Below the pieces are notes generated by a model, which made no database searches, had not been told where the DNA came from, and saw only the letters and a list, made by a program, of their open reading frames with translations. A stretch of DNA of 64,000 bases from Rhizobium sp. NFR03 (GTDB taxonomy: Bacteria > Pseudomonadota > Alphaproteobacteria > Rhizobiales > Rhizobiaceae), in assembly GCF_900111275.1 (NCBI RefSeq), contig NZ_FOGR01000008.1:112471-176470 (forward strand). Direction: 5' to 3'. Made by a program: the position numbers and the translations under genes. The first letter of the stretch is position 1. The number at the start of each line of letters is the position of its first letter. Below, piece after piece: positions 26,838-36,323 of this stretch.

Positions 26838-27087
26838 TTTTCGCGATAGGAGTCAAGTCCGCGTCCGATAGGAAAATAGTCGGAGGCGGACGTTCTGTGA
26901 GGAATCCGCTTTTGATTCAGAATGGTAAGTCGCGGACCACCTTCCGGATCATCAACAGGAAATGCGTCGGCCTGTGGAGGAGCGTCGCCGCAACCTTCCA
27001 CAGGGGTGGTTGCTCGCAAAATCGCGTCCGCATGCTAGGATCGTCCGACCCGGCCTCTCGACCAGCCGTTCCCATGGGAAGCAACAG

Positions 27088-27813
27088 ATGTGCAACCTCT
27101 ACAACATCACGACGAACCAGGAAGCGATCCGCGCCTTTGCCAATGCTGCCCGTGACATCATCGGCAACATGGAGCCGTCGCTGGATGTCTACCCCGATCG
27201 GATGGCGCCGATCGTGCGCAATGCAGCCGACGGGGCGCGCGAGCTCGCGTCGGTGCGATGGGGCATGCCGAGCTCAAGCCAGGCGCTGTACGAGGCCGCG
27301 ACCAAGCGGGCGGACAAGCTGCGGGCCAAGGGCAAGGACGTGGACTTCGACGCGCTCCTCAAACAGGAGCCGGACGGTGGCACGACCAATGTGCGCAATA
27401 CCGCAAGTCGCCACTGGACGCGCTGGCTGGGCATCGAGAACCGCTGCGTTGTGCCGCTGACCCGCTTTGCCGAGCCGAACCCCGCTGGGAAAGTCGAAGG
27501 CGGACGCACGCCGAATGCCTGGTTTGCTGGCGATGTGAGCGAACCGCTGATGTTCTTCGCCGGGATCTGGGTCAAGGACTGGACGAGCGTGCGCAAGGTC
27601 AAGGAAGGGCTGATCACCGCGGACTATTATGCCTTCCTTACCTGCCCGCCGAATGCGGTCGTCGGGCCGATCCATCCCAAGGCGATGCCGGTGATCCTGA
27701 TGACACAAGATGAGGTCGAGGCGTGGCTGACGTTACCCTGGCAGGAAGCAAAATCGCTGCAGCGTTCGCTACCGGATGATCGGCTTGTTCTCCTCGATGC
27801 CGCCGACGTATAG
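27088..27813 (+). CDS. SRAP/HMCES-type abasic-site shield protein
   Basis: The 241-residue protein begins MCNLYNITTNQEAIRAFANA. After Met removal Cys2 becomes the N-terminal nucleophile that cross-links to abasic sites in ssDNA. Other conserved elements are NVRNTAS near residue 100, the RCVVPLTRFAEPN strand carrying the catalytic Glu, and GPIHPKAMPVILM with the active-site His. SRAP genes are commonly found with SOS mutagenesis genes, and here it is divergent from imuA-imuB-dnaE2. The longer open frame upstream of 27088 is rejected because it would bury Cys2. Confidence 0.93.
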   Translation: MCNLYNITTNQEAIRAFANAARDIIGNMEPSLDVYPDRMAPIVRNAADGARELASVRWGMPSSSQALYEAATKRADKLRAKGKDVDFDALLKQEPDGGTTNVRNTASRHWTRWLGIENRCVVPLTRFAEPNPAGKVEGGRTPNAWFAGDVSEPLMFFAGIWVKDWTSVRKVKEGLITADYYAFLTCPPNAVVGPIHPKAMPVILMTQDEVEAWLTLPWQEAKSLQRSLPDDRLVLLDAADV

Positions 27814-28401
27814 ACACCAGCGTGAACTGGCACCATCGAAGGTGTAGACTCGTTGCGTTGGCTTGGCCGGATCAGATGCCTATCTCATCGTCATGTCGAG
27901 ACATGAAAAGGATGAGGTCGAACGTCTGCGGGCCGATGCTGGCGTCAGCGGAGCCGCTCGATTGATCGGGGCACGCGCGAAGCATTCTCCTCAAAATGCG
28001 GGCACGACGATGGAGATCGTCCTCGCAACCCCGGCCAGCGCGAAGGCCGAGTCGACACCGCGGTGGCATTGTCTCGGCAACGATGGCAGGTATCGGACTG
28101 ATCGTTGCGGGAAGCAAGCACAACCGCCCATGTCTTAGGATCAGCCGAGAAGAGGGCATACCAGCTGCAGCGCTTTGCGCGAAAGCCGTTCGCCTCCCGT
28201 GAGACCGGATAAAGGGTTGCCGCAGGAGGTTTAGCATAGCGCCGACACCGTCGGAAACCGGGACCGACAGCCCCCGGCGAGCGGGTCCGCTTCTTGTTCC
28301 TTCGACGGATTTGACATCGGGACGACAAAGCGACCGCCTCTTGTCAGGAGGCCGGAATGGATGAGTATCACTGCTGTCAGAACTTCGACACTCAAGGGTG
28401 A
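27814..28401. other. 590-bp stretch without a recognisable gene
   Basis: Short frames exist on both strands (for example plus 27863-28138 and minus 27945-28328), but none has a recognisable domain, a good Shine-Dalgarno and coding-like composition together. The segment may hold a decayed gene. I see no terminal inverted repeats of an insertion sequence. Confidence 0.4.
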
Positions 28402-29586
28402 TTAGCGCTGCTTTCCCACGCCGGCAAATAAGAAAAATGTCCCCAAAATTATGAAGGCTGCAAAGAGGAGAAACATTGCTGAACCTCCCAGCAGTTCCAG
28501 GGCCGCGCCACCGAAGGTCGGCCCGATAAAGCCACCGACGGCCGAGAGGGAATGCGTCCCGAAGGAGCGTCCGCGGTTCTTGGCGCATGATATGCTGTCG
28601 ACGAGCATGTACTCGGCGGGCACCACGAGAATCTCGCCAAGGGTGAAGACCACCATAGAGGCGGCAAAACCCGCCAATCCATCCGATACGGAAAAACAAA
28701 GCTGACTTACGACGAGTAAGCCGGATCCCAGGACCAGTGCCCGTAATGGTCCGACCCGCTCGATCATGTGTCGGGTGAAAGCGCTTGCCGTGAGCACGAC
28801 GAGACCATTGATGGACAACAGGTATGCGTAGATGGTTGCACCATCCTTCATGTTTTCAACGAGATAGGGAGCTAGCGTTGCCGACCACTGGCCATACACG
28901 GCAACGAACAACGTGCTGCCTAAGGTAAAATAGACCAAAGCGCTGTTGCCGAACGCCTCCCGGATACTCGCGATGACACTTGGCCTTAATGCTTTTGGCT
29001 CGTCCGGATCGACCGTGGCTGGCCGATATGAGCGATACAGAAGGAGCGCCATCGCCCCGTAAACGCATGCCCCGACGATAAAGAGGGGTGTTGACGCCAA
29101 GCCGGCACCGATGCCGATGAGAGGACCGACAACCCAACCGGCATTCGATGCCGTGTACCGCCAGGAGAAGTATTTCAGCCGTGTCCGCTCGGGGCAGAGA
29201 TCGCTCATCAACGCCCGCGAGAGCGGGCCGTAGAGGGACATCGCCGTCGCCGCGACACATTGCGCGACGCTGAACAGAAGAACGCTTTCCGCCAGTCCCA
29301 AAACCAGTGTTGAGATGGAAAGTGTGCCCAGCACGAGCGACAACATCACCTTCCGACCGGTTCGATCCGAGAGCGCTCCAGCAAAAGGTCCGGCGATCGC
29401 GCCCGTAAGCGAACCAAATCCGAGCAAGAATCCGATCATCATCGGCGTCAACCCAAAGGCCTGCTGAAGTTTCAAGGCAAGGAAGGAAAGCGTCATGGCG
29501 CGCGTAAGGGTTACGAAACCAGTCCCCACCGTCAGGAGAAGCACACCCGGGGGAATACGGTCCTTGCTGGCTTCGGGTTCTGCCAT
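28402..29586 (-). CDS. MFS transporter, probable efflux protein
   Basis: The 394-residue protein starts at 29586 (MAEPEASKDRIPPGVLLL) with AGGTGAGA upstream. It has about 12 membrane segments and the MFS motif A-like loop GALSDRTGRKVMLSLVLGTL between TM2 and TM3. The pattern is that of the DHA1-type drug/metabolite exporters. It is divergent from a LuxR-type receptor gene, with 127 bases between, and next to two biosynthesis-like genes. Export of, or self-resistance to, a signal-controlled product is the natural inference. The substrate is unknown. Confidence 0.85.
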   Translation of the reverse strand: MAEPEASKDRIPPGVLLLTVGTGFVTLTRAMTLSFLALKLQQAFGLTPMMIGFLLGFGSLTGAIAGPFAGALSDRTGRKVMLSLVLGTLSISTLVLGLAESVLLFSVAQCVAATAMSLYGPLSRALMSDLCPERTRLKYFSWRYTASNAGWVVGPLIGIGAGLASTPLFIVGACVYGAMALLLYRSYRPATVDPDEPKALRPSVIASIREAFGNSALVYFTLGSTLFVAVYGQWSATLAPYLVENMKDGATIYAYLLSINGLVVLTASAFTRHMIERVGPLRALVLGSGLLVVSQLCFSVSDGLAGFAASMVVFTLGEILVVPAEYMLVDSISCAKNRGRSFGTHSLSAVGGFIGPTFGGAALELLGGSAMFLLFAAFIILGTFFLFAGVGKQR

Positions 29587-29620
29587 TTCTCTCACCTTGT
29601 ATCGGCAAACCACCATCGGG

Positions 29621-29639
29621 ATTGTCGGATATGACAGGT
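29621..29639. promoter_or_regulatory. Candidate lux-type box between MFS and LuxR genes
   Basis: On the minus strand the sequence ACCTGTCATATCCGACAAT has a 4-base dyad core (TGTC/GACA) and one half (ACCTGT) identical to the lux-box half-site consensus. The second half diverges. It is 35 bases from the MFS start and 75 from the LuxR start, suitable for control of both. Confidence 0.3.
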
Positions 29640-29713
29640 ATGCGAAGCTGTCAGTGCATGCCCAATTGGACTATGGTCACGAGACATAAGACCTCGTCTC
29701 GATCGGAGTAAGA

Positions 29714-30433
29714 TTGCGCCTTCACCTATCGCTTGAGGACATCAGAGACACAAAACATCGTGGTGAAATCGAAAGCTTACTGCGCGTAACCTGCGCGCGT
29801 TACGACGTCTCCCACGCGACGTTTCTCGCGTTGAGATCCAAATCGTCGTCGAAGCACGACCCCTTCTACTTCACAACCTATCCCAAAGCTTGGGTAGACA
29901 CCTATGTCGCTCGTAATTTCTTCGAACTCGACCCACTGATCGCGGTCAGTCTTGCCGGCCTTCTGCCGGTCGACTGGGAATCCGTGGATCGAACCGACCG
30001 CAAAGTGTCTCTTTTTTTCGAAGAGGCCCTGTCGCACGGTATCGGTCCGAATGGCCTCACCTTTCCTATTCGCGGCCCCTACGGGGAACGGGCATTTTTC
30101 TCCGTTTCTTCCCATCTCACGCAGCCGGACTGGGCAGACCTCAGGGCCCTGATCATTAACGACCTCCATGTTCTATCCTACTACCTTCACGAGACGATCC
30201 TTGGCGTTACAGGCCTGCGTCCGGTGGTCCGGAGCAAGGCTTTATCACGGCGAGAAAAGCAGTGTCTTGAACTGCTCGCAGCCGGACAGATCCACAAACA
30301 GATCGCGGCCAGCTTGGAGATTTCGGAAAGTTCCGTCCGCTTGTATTTGAGGACGGCGCGGCACAAGCTTGGCGCGCTCACCAGCCATCACGCGGTTGCC
30401 CGAGCCACGATCCTTGATCTGATCAACATCTAG
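29714..30433 (+). CDS. LuxR-family receptor without adjacent synthase (solo)
   Basis: The 239-residue protein starts with TTG at 29714, preceded by GGAG at about 8 bases. No in-frame ATG is available before the ligand domain. The autoinducer-binding residues are all kept: Trp60, Tyr64, Asp73, Pro74, Trp88 and Gly114. A LuxR-type DNA-binding domain spans about 178-235 (LLAAGQIHKQIAASLEISES). It is therefore AHL-competent rather than one of the plant-signal-type solos with altered Trp. The nearest synthase is 9.5 kb away in this window. It probably controls the divergent MFS gene and the two genes downstream. Confidence 0.9.
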   Translation: MRLHLSLEDIRDTKHRGEIESLLRVTCARYDVSHATFLALRSKSSSKHDPFYFTTYPKAWVDTYVARNFFELDPLIAVSLAGLLPVDWESVDRTDRKVSLFFEEALSHGIGPNGLTFPIRGPYGERAFFSVSSHLTQPDWADLRALIINDLHVLSYYLHETILGVTGLRPVVRSKALSRREKQCLELLAAGQIHKQIAASLEISESSVRLYLRTARHKLGALTSHHAVARATILDLINI

Positions 30434-30634
30434 CGGACCTCCCTCCCCATCACGAACCCGGCTGCCTCGATCAAAAGGTCTTTGAGGCAGATGTGCAACC
30501 TGAAGAATCCGTCAGATTGCCGCGGTCCAGCTTCAAGGCGAAACTCCGTCCAACAGGTTCGAACAACGGCGGAAACGATGGTATGAAGCCAAGTCTGCAG
30601 CCGGCCGAGCTTTCCAACCCTTCTGAAGGAGGCG

Positions 30635-31696
30635 ATGATGGCTAACGCGAGCACGATCGATGGTTGGCGACAGGCTCCACGACTGACGTCCTTTTCGGCG
30701 TTCTTCGACCGAACCGCCGGCGGGCTCGACGGCATGCCAGATGTCGCAGTTCCGCGGCCAGATCTGAGCATGCTGGATTTCGATGTCGAGTGTGCTGTTT
30801 TCTTCGACACCCAGAAGGCCTTGTGGGGCGCCTTCGACAGCCACTACTTCGCCAGCATTCCCTTCAGACTGGAAGAGGAATGCAGACTGGGCGCTGCGAC
30901 GCTCTCTTTCGCGCTGAACCGTTGGATGTCGAAATCGTCCCCCGCAACGCTCTACACATTAGGCGCGGGAACGGGGTGCCTCGCCCGAACGCTTGGCGTC
31001 CTCGGCGGCGGGCGTATCAAGACGCTCTGCTGCAGCCCGACGGCCGCCAACCAGACGGCATTCAACAGGCGGCGTGGCAGCGAGCATGCGCACTTCTTCC
31101 TGGGACCGTTTTTCGAACTTGACGACGCGCGCTATGCCAGCGACGATGCCCTCGAGCCCTTTAGCGAAGGCTTCGACATTCTTCTGGAGGACACGACATT
31201 CCAGATGTACGGCTCTGACAGGGTGCAGCAACTCGACTTCATCATGCCGAGGATCCGCGACGGGGGCCTGCTAATCCAGGTCCAGAAGCTGTCTCACCCG
31301 GACCGTGATCTCTATGACGCCCGCGAGCGACAGAAAGACGACCTCTTCAAGCCGCGCTATTTCTCGCGTGCGAATATCTCGGGAAAGAAAAGCGAGATCC
31401 TCGACACGATGGTCGATTTTCAGGTGGATCTTGAGGCAACCACGAACGCGCTGAGGTCCTTCTTCCGCTATTCGGTCGCCACATGGAACAGCGGGAATTT
31501 CTATACCATCGTCTCGTCGAATTCCCGCTCATCCATCCTCGCGTTCACCTCTCTCCTGAAAAGACCTGCGCTGCCTCCGGCCTATTGCTATGCCGAACTT
31601 CCTCTCGTGCTCGTCGACACGAGCTCCGATCCGATTGGAGCCGTGCTTCACTGGCGTGGAGACGTCGGCCATGCATCTCACAGGACGGCAGCGTAG
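30635..31696 (+). CDS. SAM-dependent methyltransferase-like protein
   Basis: The 353-residue protein starts at 30635 after GAAGGAGG. Residues 105-120 (TLYTLGAGTGCLARTL) form a class I SAM-binding loop (LGAGTG), and the region around EGFDILLEDTTFQMYG resembles the motif-IV strand. The rest is unlike standard O- or N-methyltransferases, with a long C-terminal part containing DFQVDLEATTNALRSFFRYS. The stop is followed immediately (no gap) by the next gene. It is probably an enzyme of an unknown biosynthetic pathway controlled by the LuxR at 29.7 kb. Methyl transfer itself is inferred from the fold signature. Confidence 0.65.
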   Translation: MMANASTIDGWRQAPRLTSFSAFFDRTAGGLDGMPDVAVPRPDLSMLDFDVECAVFFDTQKALWGAFDSHYFASIPFRLEEECRLGAATLSFALNRWMSKSSPATLYTLGAGTGCLARTLGVLGGGRIKTLCCSPTAANQTAFNRRRGSEHAHFFLGPFFELDDARYASDDALEPFSEGFDILLEDTTFQMYGSDRVQQLDFIMPRIRDGGLLIQVQKLSHPDRDLYDARERQKDDLFKPRYFSRANISGKKSEILDTMVDFQVDLEATTNALRSFFRYSVATWNSGNFYTIVSSNSRSSILAFTSLLKRPALPPAYCYAELPLVLVDTSSDPIGAVLHWRGDVGHASHRTAA

Positions 31697-33106
31697 ATGA
31701 CCTCGACAGCGGCAGAGGACGCCCGCGCCGCCGCCAGTGCAGATGAGGTGCGGCGTTGCTTGACAAACCTCATGCCGTCCACCGCGCGCTTCTGGTCACG
31801 CCCGATTAAAGACTATGCCGCTTTCGCCTACAGAACTGCGCCCTTCGCTGCGAACAATCCGATCCGCGCGCATGCGATGACCCTCCTCCAAAGGCGGGTG
31901 GAGGCTGCAGCGCTTCGGTCCGGATATGATACCTGTGAGGCCAGGGCCGCTGCAGCGGAGTTAACGAAAAAGCCTGTGCTGCAAACAGGCCCACACTGCC
32001 TGCTGCTGTTCGAACCGGATGCCTTCTACACCCATTTGTTCAGCCTAATGGGTCTTCAGGCGCACGAGCGAGACTGGCACATCACCTATTGCGTCTCGAC
32101 GACGAGTTTCAGTGAGAGCGCCAAAAAGGGTGCCGGATGGCTGCGCCTCGACGGCACACCCCTCAATCTCTTCGGGCTTCCCCGCAGCCGGATCGACAGA
32201 TCCAGTATCGGATGCCTCAACGGGCCATACCGCTTCGCTCTTAAAGATTCTGCAGGCAACATCGCCCCGAACGCTTCCGCAGTTCGACTGTTGGGTGAAC
32301 TGCCGTCCGCCTCCTATTCGTCGGCGGCCGAAGCCATCAAGGTCGCCAATCAGCACCTCTGGAACGGCCGGTTTTCGGGTCAGGCAAAACTGCTCCAACT
32401 CGATGACTTCGACATCGCCGACCTTCTGGCTGATCATTTCGAAGATGAACACTCATGGCTGGCGACCGGATTTGCCGGGAATACAGACGTTGCGGCGGCG
32501 GTGCTGAGAGAAATCGACCGCTTGAACAGCGGTCCGTGGGCAGGATGGGTCCGCCGGACGACCGATCTGTTCTGGCGATTGGAACGCGACAGGATCATCC
32601 CCTTGCGTCTTGAGGCGGGCGTCCTCAGAAGTGGCGGCGACCCGGACTTCCAGCTGACGTTCGCGCCGTCTCATCTCGCAAGCGCGCTGCGAAAGCGCGA
32701 GATTCTTCCAAGCCTCCTGACTGCCTTCCTGGTGATGTCGATCCTGCCGGGCGTGCGGGTGCTGGGTGGATGCCGCCAGATCGTTTATCTACCTCTGATG
32801 CGTCACCTCGCCGCCGTCGGCTTCCGGCTGTCGGGTGCGAACGACCTCCTCGATGACATGAGGCGAGACACCTTACCTGGCATGTGGGGGCATCGTGTGA
32901 TCGCACCCGATGGGAGCGACTCGTACCGAGAGATCGAGGCGGCTGAAAGCACTACGACACTTTTGGCACGCTATGCCGAAAAAACGCTTGTCGAGACCAG
33001 CGGCGAGTTGTCAGCTTTCACCCGGGACCCCATCTGGGCCGAGATATCGAGGCGCTTGGCGTCCGGCGAACGCATCCACAATCAGGATGAATGGCGCTGG
33101 GTCTAA
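31697..33106 (+). CDS. Unrecognised 469-aa protein of the LuxR-MFS cluster
   Basis: The protein starts MTSTAAEDARAAASADEVRR directly after the methyltransferase stop, so the two are one transcription unit. It is soluble, without signal peptide. Distinctive segments are AYRTAPFAANNPIRAHAMTL near residue 45, PHCLLLFEPDAFYTHLFSLM near 105-125, WHITYCVSTTSFSESAKKGA near 128-147, and a long region with SILPGVRVLGGCRQIVYLPL near 345-370. I cannot place it in any enzyme family. Two Cys and several His lie in the central part. The obligate pairing with the methyltransferase-like gene suggests a joint synthetic step. Confidence 0.75.
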   Translation: MTSTAAEDARAAASADEVRRCLTNLMPSTARFWSRPIKDYAAFAYRTAPFAANNPIRAHAMTLLQRRVEAAALRSGYDTCEARAAAAELTKKPVLQTGPHCLLLFEPDAFYTHLFSLMGLQAHERDWHITYCVSTTSFSESAKKGAGWLRLDGTPLNLFGLPRSRIDRSSIGCLNGPYRFALKDSAGNIAPNASAVRLLGELPSASYSSAAEAIKVANQHLWNGRFSGQAKLLQLDDFDIADLLADHFEDEHSWLATGFAGNTDVAAAVLREIDRLNSGPWAGWVRRTTDLFWRLERDRIIPLRLEAGVLRSGGDPDFQLTFAPSHLASALRKREILPSLLTAFLVMSILPGVRVLGGCRQIVYLPLMRHLAAVGFRLSGANDLLDDMRRDTLPGMWGHRVIAPDGSDSYREIEAAESTTTLLARYAEKTLVETSGELSAFTRDPIWAEISRRLASGERIHNQDEWRWV

Positions 33107-33171
33107 TCCGATAGCTGACGCAAGGCGCGTGCGTCATTACGCGGAAAACTTTGGGCATGCTGTGGGGCATT

Positions 33172-33441
33172 TCACATCGGATCCTTAAAGCGGACGCCGA
33201 CCCCACCTCCGTTTTCTGCAATGAACTCTATACCGGCGCCTTCCAAGGCTAATCGGATAGCCTTCAAATTCGCTGTGGTAACAGTGGCTCGGCCTTCGTC
33301 CACTTCCGCACGGCTTACGGTTGCAACTCCTATTTCCGCGGCTTGAGCAAGTTCCTTCGCGCTCCAACGCACCAGAGCTCGAGCGGCTCTGATTTGTGCG
33401 CCGGTGATTTCTTTCAAATCATGTGATTTCAAATTGATCAT
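33172..33441 (-). CDS. XRE-family HTH protein
   Basis: The 89-residue protein has a clear helix-turn-helix (GAQIRAARALVRWSAKELAQ then AAEIGVATVSRAEVDEGRAT). It is followed by a beta-hairpin (IRLALEGAGIEFIAENGGGV), typical of the small rhizobial XRE regulators that end GVGVRFKD. It is convergent with the 469-residue gene and divergent from the ABC operon that starts at 33739, so it may repress that operon. No partner toxin is visible. Confidence 0.85.
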   Translation of the reverse strand: MINLKSHDLKEITGAQIRAARALVRWSAKELAQAAEIGVATVSRAEVDEGRATVTTANLKAIRLALEGAGIEFIAENGGGVGVRFKDPM

Positions 33442-33490
33442 CTCGATAATGTTTGATATGTCGTGGCTTGCTCAAATTACTGTTTGGGCG

Positions 33491-33522
33491 GCTATCCCCG
33501 ATGTTGGAGCATTGGGGACAGC
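33491..33522. repeat. Imperfect inverted repeat upstream of the ABC operon
   Basis: GCTATCCCC (33491-33499) and GGGGACAGC (33514-33522) pair with one mismatch across a 14-base spacer. It lies in the 297-base gap between the divergent XRE gene and the peptide-transport operon, where an operator would be expected. Nothing else was identified in this gap. Confidence 0.4.
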
Positions 33523-33738
33523 CTAACCGCAATCAAGCTGTTGGGAGCTCGGATCATGGCTGATTCTGAGAATAGCAGAACTTTGTCTGCATTCACCCTA
33601 AGAAACCCTCCCTCAGTTTTCCGCGACACGTCGGCCTGACAATCTGTGCGGCCGCCATACCGACCAGTGCGACGACCTCGTGATCGAGCTCGTCATAAAT
33701 CCGCATGGCAAAACAAGAAAACGAAGGGAACGAAAATC

Positions 33739-35331
33739 ATGTCAGTCCTCGATCAACCTCGCAGACGGCTCGTCGCGAGCTGCATTGCAGTCGCACTGTC
33801 GGCCGGATTATTTTGCACAACCGCTGCGGCGGTCGAGCTGCGGATCGGCACCCAGCTCAAACTCATGACGCTCGACCCGCACTATGCAGACCTGAACGAG
33901 AACAACTCGTTGCTTGCTCACATCTATGAGCGTCTCGTCAATCAGGACGCGTCATTGAACCCGCAGCCTGGCCTGGCCGTTTCCTGGACGCGCATCTCAG
34001 AGAACAGCTGGGCGTTCAAGCTGCGGGAGGGCGTTCGGTTCCATGACGGCGCGGCGTTTACAGCTCAGGACGTCATCTATTCGATCAATCGTATCCAGTC
34101 GTTTCTGAAGCCTCCAAGCGGCGGCTTTCAGAACTATACCCAGAACATCAAATCGGTCACGGCCCCGGATCCCCTCACCGTCGTCATCGAGACGACCGAC
34201 GACGCCCCAACTCTGCCGCTGTCTCTGACGTCCATTTTCATCATGCATGAACAGAAGGACGGCTTTGCAACGACCGAGAATCTGAACTCCGGATCGCAGC
34301 CCGTCGGCACAGGGCCTTACAAATTTCAGAGCTAGCAGTCGGGCGAAGGGCTCAAGCTGACGCGAAACGCGCAATACTGGGGTGGAATACCTGCCTGGTC
34401 GGATGTCTCCTTCCGGGTGATCGAAAGCCCCGCCGCGCGCGTTGCCGCATTGAGCACGGGCGACCTCGATATTGCAGACTATATCCCGGCGCGTGATGTC
34501 GCCGGTCTAAAAGGCCGTGGCCTGACGATCGACAGCACCAGCGCTGCCAGATCCAACTTCCTGCAATTCGACGTCGGACGCGAGCAGCTTCCGGGGGTCA
34601 CCGACAATGCTGGGAACCCGATCAAGAATCCATTCAAGGACAAGCGGGTCCGCGAGGCCCTGCGGATGGCCACCGACCGGCCCTTTATCACAGACAAGAT
34701 CTTGCTCGGATTTGGAACGGCGGCTTCGCAGCTCTTTCCGGCGGGCTTGTCGGGCACATCCGAAAAGCTCGCTGTCGAGCGGCCCAATTACGAAGCCGCG
34801 AAAGCACTCCTCTCGGAAGCAGGTTTTCCAGATGGCTTTCACGTCGTGCTCGCCGGCCCGACCGGGCGGTATCCCGGCGACAGCGAGTCCCTGCAAGCGG
34901 TTGCGCAGAATTGGGCCAGGATCGGCGTTGCCACTCAACCCGTCGTCGCGCCCTTCTCGGTTTTCGCCACACAGCGATCCAACGGCGCCTATCCGGTCTG
35001 GTACGGAGGCTGCTCGGGTGAAGCTGTCACGTTCTGCCTAAAGGCCGTGCTCGCGTCTCCGGATCCAGACCTTGGGACGGGCTCGATCAACTACGGACAA
35101 TATCAAAATCCGGCGTTCGATGCGATGCTCGCGAAAGCCACCGCCCTTGAGGATGGGCCTGCTCGCGAGGCGGCTCTTGCAGAAGCCACCGAGTTCGTCA
35201 TGGCCGACGATCCCATCATCCCTCTCTACCATTTCCATCTGATCGTCGGCCACGGGCAAAGGGTGTCGTCCTACGCTGTCCATCCGCGCGGATGGACCAC
35301 TGCCATGCAGGCCCTGCCTTCTGCAGAGTAA
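33739..35331 (+). pseudogene. Peptide/opine ABC substrate-binding protein interrupted by an amber codon
   Basis: From the ATG at 33739 a signal peptide (residues 1-31, ending TTAAAVE) precedes an SBP family 5 protein: DPHYADLNENNSLLAHIYER, GVRFHDGAAFTAQDVIYSIN and PVGTGPYKFQS. At 34333-34335 the frame has TAG, then continues as QSGEGLKLTRNAQYWGG to a normal end (TAA 35329-35331). Relatives usually have Trp at the stop position, so TGG to TAG is the likely change. The total would be 530 residues with codon 199 as the stop. The downstream operon is intact, so this is a recent or conditional lesion, unless an amber suppressor exists. Confidence 0.8.
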
Positions 35332-35342
35332 GGGATCGGCTG

Positions 35343-36314
35343 ATGTTGAGCATTGTCACCCGAAGGGTCTCCCAAGCCCTTCTGCTTCTCCTCGTCATGT
35401 CATTGATCGGGTTTGTCGGAATCCACAGCGTCGGCAACCCCGTCTTCAATGTCGTCAACATCGAAACAGCGACCGTCGAGGACATCCGAAACGCGACGAT
35501 CGCCCTTGGGCTGGATCAGCCCCTATGGCGACAGTACGTGCTTTTTATGGGAAACGTCGTCACCGGCGATTTCGGCACCTCCTACGTCTACCATCAGCCG
35601 GCCTTCAAGCTGCTGATAAGCAAGCTGCCGGCAACGCTGGAACTTGCGGTCATCGCTATGGCGCTGGCAGCTCCCGGAGGCGTCCTGCTCGGCCTGTGGG
35701 CTGGACGACATCAGGGCGGGGCAGCCGATCGCGCCATCCTGCGCGGCAGTGTTCTGGCCTTGAGCATTCCGTCCTTCTGGTTGAGCATGATGCTCATCCT
35801 GGCCGGCGCGCTGCTGACGGGATGGTTTCCATCGGGCGGTCGCGGTGCCACGCTTTCGTTTGCCGGACAGGATTGGAGCGTCCTGACCCTCGACGGCCTA
35901 CGGCACGTGTTCCTACCGGCGCTCGCCCTTGCTCTTCCCAACGTCGCGCTCATCGCAAGACTTGCGCGAGCCGGAACCATCGAGGTCGAACGGCAGGACT
36001 TCATCAGGTTCTGTCGAGCCAAGGGCCTCTCGAGCAGACGTATTCTGTTCCGCCACACATTGCCGAACATCAGCATTCCCCTGGTGACGATTATCGGGAT
36101 GCAGTTCGGCGGCATGCTGGCCTTTGCGGTCGTTGTGGAAACGATCTTCGCATGGCCGGGCATCGGAAAGCTGCTCATCGACTCCATCCAGCTTCTTGAT
36201 CGCCCGGTCGTGATGGCCACGCTCACCTTCATCTCCATCGCCTTCATCGCGCTAAACGCTGTTGTGGATCTTCTCTATGCCGTGCTCGACCCGCGCGTGC
36301 GCCTCTCCACGTAA
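35343..36314 (+). CDS. Dipeptide/oligopeptide ABC permease (DppB type)
   Basis: The 323-residue integral membrane protein has the N-terminal TM (RVSQALLLLLVMSLIGFVGI), the periplasmic loop with DQPLWRQYVLFMGNVVTGDF and GTSYVYHQPA, and the EAA loop with RQDFIRFCRAKGLSSRRILF. The start at 35343 is 11 bases after the binding-protein stop with AAGGGA upstream. It pairs with the DppC-type gene. Confidence 0.9.
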   Translation: MLSIVTRRVSQALLLLLVMSLIGFVGIHSVGNPVFNVVNIETATVEDIRNATIALGLDQPLWRQYVLFMGNVVTGDFGTSYVYHQPAFKLLISKLPATLELAVIAMALAAPGGVLLGLWAGRHQGGAADRAILRGSVLALSIPSFWLSMMLILAGALLTGWFPSGGRGATLSFAGQDWSVLTLDGLRHVFLPALALALPNVALIARLARAGTIEVERQDFIRFCRAKGLSSRRILFRHTLPNISIPLVTIIGMQFGGMLAFAVVVETIFAWPGIGKLLIDSIQLLDRPVVMATLTFISIAFIALNAVVDLLYAVLDPRVRLST

Positions 36315-36323
36315 GGATCTTTC

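Noticed and set aside
26962..27087. N-terminal extension of the SRAP protein
   Set aside because: It would prevent exposure of the catalytic Cys2, which must follow the initiator Met at 27088.
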